Source: Angiostrongylus vasorum
Lineage: Eukaryota > Nematoda > Chromadorea > Rhabditida > Metastrongylidae
Assembly (NCBI GenBank): GCA_018806985.1
Contig: JADANN010000380.1
Location: 870,501 to 934,500, forward strand
Direction of reading: 5' to 3'
Length of the DNA stretch: 64,000 nucleotides
Of the stretch, positions 58,057-64,000 are shown in pieces. Both the position numbers and the translations under genes were made by a program. A model generated the notes under the pieces. It was not told the DNA's origin and did no database searches. It worked only from the letters and a program-made list of their open reading frames with translations. Numbering within the stretch: the stretch's first letter is position 1; every line of letters begins with the position of its first letter.

Positions 58057-58445
58057 ACTTGAATACTTGGATACATGGATGACCCGTGATTACTGCTTCT
58101 GTGAACTCCAGTATTATCTCCATTCTTTGGAGATTTGCTGGTTTAGTCATTGTAGTTCTTCGGAGTCCTGAGGTTGGCCAAAGTCTGTCTCAAGTCGTCA
58201 CTACCATAGGCAGTCGCCACCCTTGTGGATCAGACATATTTGCCACTAGGCGACTACTTTGATACCAGGACGGTGGTGTTTTCTGGTATTGGTTCACTCT
58301 CTGCCTGGGGTTCCGGATGGAAACGCCGGATTCGTCCTCAGCTTGGGAGACCTGCGAGGAGATGGATTCCCCTGCTGTACATCGCAGCCCGACACTCAAG
58401 AACACCTCCCACCCATGATGAACCGGTAAAACGTTAGGAGGATTA
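58057..58445 (-). mobile_element. RTE-tail non-autonomous element, copy 5
   Basis: Minus orientation. The RTE-like 3' end with 'acttgaatacttggatacat' is at 58057 and the palindromic 5' end ('cccatgatgaaccggtaaa', 'ggagg') is at 58410-58443. It is flanked by ATT-rich sequence on both sides. Confidence 0.7.
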
Positions 58446-58741
58446 TTACCACTATTAATGTTCCTATCTCTAGCATTATTAATATTACTGACATTATTGT
58501 TATTATGATCACAGTAATGGCGGAATTCGCTTTTTTAATTGTACTAATACTATATTTGCCATCATAAGAGGAAATGTTAACTTATTACCGTAAGATGTGA
58601 AAACCATCGCTTACCGTAGTGTAAAATCATTCACGCTGATAGAGGTAGCAAATAAATTAATTTTAAAGCATTTAACAAGACAGAGGGACATGTTTTTTTA
58701 TTACCCATTTCTTATTAGTCAACACAATACTCAGATAATGT

Positions 58742-58900
58742 TTTTGAAAAACGACTTTCATTTTACGGTGGCCTGAATAATTAATATCTTCTTGGGCTAC
58801 TGAACTTATACGAGGTCGTTAGTAAAACTTCATTGTGGCTAACTTTTTCGGCGCTTCTTCTTTCATTAAAGCCGCTGTGGTTCAAGTTGAAGAAGGCCAG
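58742..58900 (+). repeat. Penelope/foldback leader plus terminus fragment
   Basis: Contains 'aaaacgactttcattttacg', 'gggctactgaacttatacga' and 'gtggctaactttttcggcgc'. The last corresponds to the degenerate GAAA end of the hammerhead-like core on the minus strand. Confidence 0.5.
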
Positions 58901-59660
58901 AGCGTCGGAATCCTAGAGACAACAAAATTTCTCTAACAATTCCGTCTGTGCTCAGTATTCTAGGGACAAACCTTAAATAATTGGGTTACTTGGAAGATCG
59001 TTTTCACATGTCATGCGGGTTGCCAACATTTCTCATAATCGTCTGCTCTTGGGTCCGCTACCCAAAGAGGTGATCTGTGTGTGAGTTCGATTATGTCCTA
59101 AAGATTTGTGGTTTCCTTTCTCATTGACGTATTGAATGGTATTCGAGCTTGGTTTTCATAGCAAGTAGTCGCCAACGTTGTGGATTAGGGGGAAGCTCTC
59201 TGCCTCACGGCTCGGGTGAATGCAAGACGGCAGCAATTTCTGTTTTGCCAGCGTTTCGTCGACCGACCGCACAATTCTCACCACACTAATCAGTGGAGCT
59301 AGAACTTGAAAGATTGCTCGTATATTGGGGGTTTTTTGTATTTTCATCCAACTGTACCAGAAGAGAATTGGGAATAAGTGGAAGACGTATAAAGGATAAA
59401 ACGGCAAGTTTTTAAAAAGAAGATTAGATTGAAGTCTGAAGCCTACCTGCTGAGTTTTTTTTCAGCTTATGAAAATGTATGGCTGAGTAGATCGAATTTC
59501 TTACGAACTGTCCTTGTTGAGCTGACGCTAGTTTGGTATCGGTTGTTGTCGCCCGCCGCGATTTGATGGTTGATGGTGCGACGGCTTCTCCATCTTCTTC
59601 AGAACCTGGACGTATTTTTATGTAGCCCTATCCTTATAATTCGGCGAATTGTCGACAGCA
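58900..59660. other. Intergenic stretch, little recognised
   Basis: A short match to the 18.6-kb leader ('ccttgttgagctgacgct') occurs at 59512-59532. The minus frame 59156-59407 has no motif. Confidence 0.35.
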
Positions 59661-59682
59661 GTAACTCTAAACTCTTAAATGC

Positions 59683-59945
59683 TTCCGGCGTTGATCAACC
59701 TCTGAAGGTTGCGCTATGCATTCGACTTGAGCAATCGTTAGAGGTAACTGGATGCGCATCTCGCCTATGCAATGACTTTGGGTAAATTACCAAAGCATCG
59801 AGTCAGTGCTCCTATCGTTCCGGACGAGTGTGCTACCATCGTGTTTGCCTAACCCGAAAGGATGGAAGGCTTGGTGAACCTGGGGCGCGGGATCGAACCC
59901 ATCTGTTTTGCCGTGCGCCTCTAACCTGTGAGCTACACGCGCCTC
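59683..59945 (-). mobile_element. tRNA-derived SINE, copy 11
   Basis: Minus orientation. The B-box is well preserved (gggatcgaaccc on this strand, at about 59889-59900) and the A-box region 'ctgtgagctacacgcgcc' is at the right end. The body is more diverged than in copies 8-10. Confidence 0.7.
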
Positions 59946-60479
59946 GATAGTGATAATTGAAGACCTATTTTATAAGCGAACACCACTTTGTTTGAAACTG
60001 CTTAAAAAATCCTAAAAGAAAAGCGGTGAATTTGTATCACTTTGACGCTCTCAGGCTCTGAGAAAAAGGTGAATCCGCCAAAATGCCAACGCTGTGTTGA
60101 GTAAATCATTCTTTAACGACCTCGTGACTACTCAAGAAAGAAACATTGATTTATTGCACCGGAAGATCCACTGGGAACATTGAATTGCTGTGTTCTAGCA
60201 TATTTCCTAGGCACTCTGCTAGTGTGTTAGAATCTATTAGGTTGCTTGGAAACTGAAACTTGGTTTGTAATTTTTATTTTTCTTGTACATGTTTTAGCAG
60301 CAGGTATTTCTTCGAATTCTGTACTATGTACATATCGCTGCAAAGCTCATTTTATGCACTTTTGCTCCGCATAGTTGAATTTAAAACTTGGTATTTTAGA
60401 TGTCAAAACAAAAATTTGGATAAGTCTACTACGAATTCAAACTTAGGTCGGGTACGGCCAATGATTAAGAGAGTGTTAA

Positions 60480-60825
60480 AGAACGTACAGTGCAGCGTCG
60501 TCTACAAAAAAGCGTGAAAATCGTGACGAATTTGAAGACGAGGGAGATCGTAGACGTGCTTCTGCTACTGACGACGATGAATAGAAGGGTTTGGTGGAAC
60601 CAAATACATGCACATCCACCATAGGTCCTGGACCTCCCTCTCGCTAGACGACAACCACTTTTTCAAGCACCTCGACAACTTTCTATATTGAAGATGTTTC
60701 AGAAACCAACCTGCCTTCAACGACTACCGCTAACTCCGAAGCTTTTTGCAACCGGATTACTCAAACTCGTTTCTCGTTGCCAAAAAAATGCATAGATTCT
60801 CATGGCTTTTCTTCCGAATAATAAA
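60480..60825 (+). pseudogene. 3' end of a decayed gene with overlapping polyadenylation signal
   Basis: One frame runs 113 codons from 60480 to TAA at 60819, interrupted by TAG at 60582 and 60645. The product is strongly protein-like: KKRENRDEFEDEGDRRR, an acidic DDDE run, then Ser/Thr-rich spacer and ITQTRFSLPKKC. The preceding frame (about 60410-60480, NSNLGRVRPMIKRV) may join by splicing or a frameshift. AATAAA (60820-60825) overlaps the stop, as in compact nematode 3' ends. The two in-frame stops argue for a pseudogene unless short introns were missed. No family is recognised. Confidence 0.4.
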
Positions 60826-61119
60826 GTTTATTCTGAGCTGAGATACGCCACTTTAAGAGACATACTTTATTGAAATCATGCATTAATTTCGAATAACCTG
60901 ATACCAAAGTAGGTATGAGTTTCATTATCACCATCATCGTCACCAGTTTCGTCATAATTACTGTAATCATCATTTCATCGTTCAGGTTTCTTCCACGTCT
61001 TTTTTACAATTCTCTCACTTCATTTTCTTTCTCTTCGTTTGTGTCAGTTCCACCGACTAACGACGTGTGAATAATAAGTTCGCAGGGTCGACTTTCTATC
61101 AGTGGGATTGTAACTGCGT

Positions 61120-61237
61120 CGTTTTCTTGTTCAGCAGTTGCGAGGTTGTTAAACAGCATGCGTTTACTTCCATACAAAAACACACATACAACACAACAGT
61201 AGCTGACGTCTCAGCAGTATCGCCTTCTTCAGAGCCA
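61120..61237 (-). repeat. Penelope-like terminus, inverted copy
   Basis: The reverse complement matches 52632-52757 (gaggttgtt..., 'gtttacttcc', 'agctgacgtctcagcagtat'). The GAAA of the hammerhead-like core is changed to GAGA. Confidence 0.65.
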
Positions 61238-61344
61238 TTTTTTACGTGTCTCCCACTGAAGAACACAAAAAAACTATTTGAGTCATCAACCATACACGAC
61301 TGCAATCAGCTGTTTTTCTCTTCCCCGGTGGAAGGTTGGTAAGA

Positions 61345-61455
61345 AACGGCTCTGAAGAAGGCGATACTGCCGAGACGTCAGCTACTCTTGTGTTATGTAT
61401 TTTTGTATGGAAGTAAATTTATTCTGCACAACAACTTGGCGATTGCTGAGAAAGA
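61345..61455 (+). repeat. Penelope-like terminus, direct copy
   Basis: Matches 52636-52745 ('ggctctgaagaaggcgatac' to 'ttggcgattgctg'). It faces the copy at 61120-61237 with only ~107 bp between them, so the pair looks like a Penelope-like element without its interior. The same GAAA-to-GAGA change occurs in both arms. Confidence 0.65.
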
Positions 61456-61961
61456 AAACGACGCATGTTAATAATTAATTCAATATTCAGAATTTGTTCA
61501 TCTATATTGCTTCAACTACCGATGACCTTTTGTTTATCATAATAGTGGCCACTGTGCTAAGCTGTTGTAGCTTTATGCAGACGGCTAACACCAAATGAAC
61601 TAAAACGTCATTCCTCATTTCTGCATGTTATACCCTTTTCTTGCTTGCTTTCTGATGAATCCTTCTATCATTTTAATGTCGTACCCTACTGTGCAAGCCA
61701 TATCCGAGCTTTCCTTGCTTAGACTAATCTACAAAAAAGAAGGAATCTATTACATCAGGTCGCCGGACGCTATAAATTTCTCACCGTCACGTTTAAGCGT
61801 GTTGTCGTTTCCCACGGTTGCATACCTATCCCTTAACTTCAGCACTAATTTAGGTTCGGGGGTTCGTTATGCTCTGATTGGCATCTCGAGACACTCAAGC
61901 GTTCCACAGTGCTTCTGCTTTCTTTTCAATACCGTGTTTTCTTTTTTTGATTAATGAAGAA

Positions 61962-62329
61962 ATGGTAAAGTCGCTGTTCAACATTTGCTTGTCAGCCGTC
62001 TGTCAGCATCGACTGAACGACCATCTGGCGCTCATACCGATCGAGTGTAAACAGAAACTCCTCGAGTTCTTCACCAATCATGATCAGGTAAACATGAAAT
62101 GTTGTTCAAGCAGTTTTTTTCTTTCCTATATCTTCTCTATAAAGCTGTCAAAATCAATCATTCAGTCAAAGAGTCAGTCCAGTGCGCTGTAAGAAACCTG
62201 AAGTCAGAATTTTCTCGCAATGCTGGATAATTTCTCTCGTGTAGACAACGCGCGAATCAACATTTTCGAGACGAGTGGCTCCTATATAGGTTATAATGAG
62301 TTAGCGAGTGACTGGATTGCCGCCTACAG
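61962..62329 (+). CDS. Candidate spliced gene, 5' portion, unknown product
   Basis: Exon 1 (ATG 61962 to 62087, 42 codons) ends CAG|GTAAAC in phase 0. The next frame opens after GTCAG at 62207 and runs 62208-62329, ending ACAG|GTGTCA in phase 2. The joined frame has no stop. The product begins MVKSLFNICLSAVCQHR, continues IPIECKQKLLEFFTN, then MLDNFSRVDNARINIFE. The Leu/Cys-spaced helical start resembles the N-terminal regions of leucine-rich-repeat adaptor proteins, but I cannot name a family. The second acceptor lacks a T-rich tract, the main weakness. Later exons would lie beyond 62.35 kb and were not identified; the SINE at 62.5 kb would be intronic. Confidence 0.4.
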
Positions 62330-62544
62330 GTGTCACATTCATTCCGATGGTTTATTTTGGTGCGCAGATGTTTCTTTATTTTCTGTAGTCAGGAGGTAGC
62401 CTATCCAATCCATCGCAGATGCTATGGCGGATGTCGTGCATGGAAGGGGGCTCCTTTGACAATTTCTCACCAATTTCTCACTGTTACGATGACTACAGAA
62501 GCCGATATCACAGTGGTAGTGATATCCGTCATCACGAACATGGT

Positions 62545-62760
62545 GCTAATTCGATTCCGCTCCGGGCCAACCAAGCCTCTAATCCCTCCGGGGTCGGGAA
62601 ATTGGTACCGGACTTGTTCGGGAAAAGATCACTCTGTGCAATCAATTGGGAGCGCTCCATCCCAGCTATCTCATGACTTCGGCGGAGAACTGCTCGACCA
62701 GCATTCTACGATATTCACGATGGAATGAAAATCCTCAAGCAGTAACCAAAGCCACACGTA
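62545..62760 (+). mobile_element. SINE-like element (subfamily 2)
   Basis: The head 'taattcgattccgctccggg' is followed by 'ggggtcgggaaattggtacc', 'ggacttgttcgggaaaagat' and the tail 'aaaatcctcaagcagtaacc'. It is the best-preserved of the three subfamily-2 copies. Confidence 0.55.
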
Positions 62761-62769
62761 AAGTGGGAA

Positions 62770-64000
62770 GATCTTCGTGGACAGTGGATGCGAGGAATGA
62801 ATCGAATGTGAGAACTACTGGAAGTGGACGTGAAGACAGGTCGTATAAAAAAAATAATTTATTTTGAGGCTAGAGACATTACTGATTGAAGAGAGTTGCC
62901 GCGCAGAGAGTGTGGCCAATGAGGAGGCGCAGACGTGCCTCTGCCTCGAACAGCTGGCAGTGCACGCACGCCTTGATAGCGAGATTTTTGACAAGCAGTT
63001 CGTCGTTTTCTAATTTTCAATCGCTGTAATGAGTTTTGGGTATTGTGTGGAATGGGAGGATATCGAAACCAAAAAGTAAGCATCGTAATATTTCTTGCAG
63101 AATTTATACAACGCCATAAAAATTCTGACAGCAGCTTGATTGCATAGTGGGCGAGTGTTTTTTTTCCATCTACAAAAAGTTTCATATGCACCAAAAACAT
63201 CGGAGGATGTGAAGAAGAACATGGAACATACACAGGATAAGACAAGAGCAGAAATTTTCCTAACACTCACAGGAATACCGACTTGCAGGACGGAAATCAC
63301 AACACAGTGGGGCGGCGCCACGTGAAAACGTAGTGGCCGGTGTGAGATCCATGCATCTCACAGTGAGCACGGCGAAAAAATTACGCGTAATCCATTCCGC
63401 AACGAAACCGAAATTAGGCATCGGCGTCAGAGTGTTAAGAGAAACTGGGATCTCATATTTTCGTTATTTAATTGTTTTTAATGACCATATCATACTTTTT
63501 ATTACTCTTCTGGACGATTTTTTATATACTTGTTTTCTTAGTTTTACTAATTTTTTGGCTGTTTCTTTATTTTTGGGTCTTCAGATGAGTGTCACAATTT
63601 TTTCGTACCTGCATTCGTTTCTTTACTTTATTTCATATTCCCATATTATAAATAATTAGGTCGGTTAACTTTCACTTTCAGTTAATGAACTTCCAAGTCA
63701 GTAATTCGTGTCCGGACGATAAGAATTGCAAGAAATGCACAAGCGATTCTTGATATTTTATAAGGACCAGTAGACGGCTACTATCACTTGTGCTCCTAGT
63801 ATTTTTTGTGCTTTTTTTCTAAAAGAAGCTTTTATGGTGAAAGACCTGTCCCTGTTGGATTCCTTTCCCTAAGCAGTGCATGCGAAATTGTGAAATAACC
63901 ACTATGGTCCAATTTTTATTTGTCATTACTGCATATAGTAAAGTTTAACATCTTATAAGGTGAGGAGTTAAAGTTATGGTTCATTGTACGAAATTTGGCA
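62770..64000. other. Terminal stretch, unassigned
   Basis: A GC-richer patch at 62890-62990 and frames on both strands (62859-63266 minus, 63333-63659 plus) are unrecognised. A strong acceptor (CACTTTCAG at about 63674-63682) precedes a 23-codon frame ending CPDDKNCKKCTSDS and TGA, which might be a terminal exon. Confidence 0.25.

Noticed and set aside
1..64000. CRISPR arrays, rRNA genes, bacterial operons or phage modules
   Set aside because: No regularly spaced direct repeats, no rRNA signatures, and no ribosome-binding-site/long-frame organisation are present; the sequence is eukaryotic in character.

Overview
This is a window of animal nuclear DNA, most likely from a nematode and probably a strongylid/hookworm-like species. 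It is AT-rich, gene-poor and crowded with interspersed repeats. The clade call rests on short introns with T-rich TTTCAG/TTTCCAG acceptors, a compact RTE-type retrotransposon with a short-tandem (AAGT)n tail, Penelope-like elements with a GIY-YIG endonuclease, and many tRNA-derived SINEs. I see no bacterial operons, rRNA, CRISPR array or convincing standalone tRNA gene. Most long open frames are repeats or chance frames.

The best host gene appears only after splicing. On the minus strand at 27917-29313, four exons with matching phases (introns of 147, 536 and 81 nt) encode a 210-residue Hairy/Enhancer-of-split (HES) type repressor. It has a bHLH with the family's basic-region proline, an Orange-like segment and a C-terminal WQPW motif, the likely Groucho docking tetrapeptide. 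Weaker host-gene candidates are a spliced frame at 61962-62329 (+), a two-exon frame at 43509-44015 (+), short E2F-like and CG(F/Y)PLC pieces at 42.67-43.05 kb (+), and decayed coding stretches at 7.28-7.79, 56.6-58.0 and 60.48-60.82 kb.

Layout: 0-6.8 kb is mostly featureless, with a CpG-dense island and old SINE remnants. 7.3-7.8 kb holds a decayed gene. 8.1-11.4 kb holds a foldback fragment and a nearly complete but dead RTE element (minus). 13.6-21.4 kb holds a foldback element, RTE-tail elements, a dead Penelope-like element and a head-to-head pair of 175-bp repeats. 24.3-25.2 kb is a SINE cluster. 27.9-29.3 kb is the HES gene. 32-34.2 kb has a SINE, TA microsatellites and a large foldback element. 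38-45.8 kb has SINEs, an RTE-tail element, candidate exons and a truncated RTE. 47-52.8 kb is a nest of foldback repeats and a second Penelope-like copy flanked by near-identical inverted repeats. 53-64 kb has more RTE-tail and SINE copies, decayed genes, an empty Penelope terminal pair and the 62-kb candidate gene.

The mobile DNA forms two apparent master/parasite systems. The first is the RTE element and a ~390-bp family that ends in the same 3' sequence. The second is the Penelope-like elements and foldback units that share a CUGAnGA...GAAA hammerhead-ribozyme-like core at their ends.
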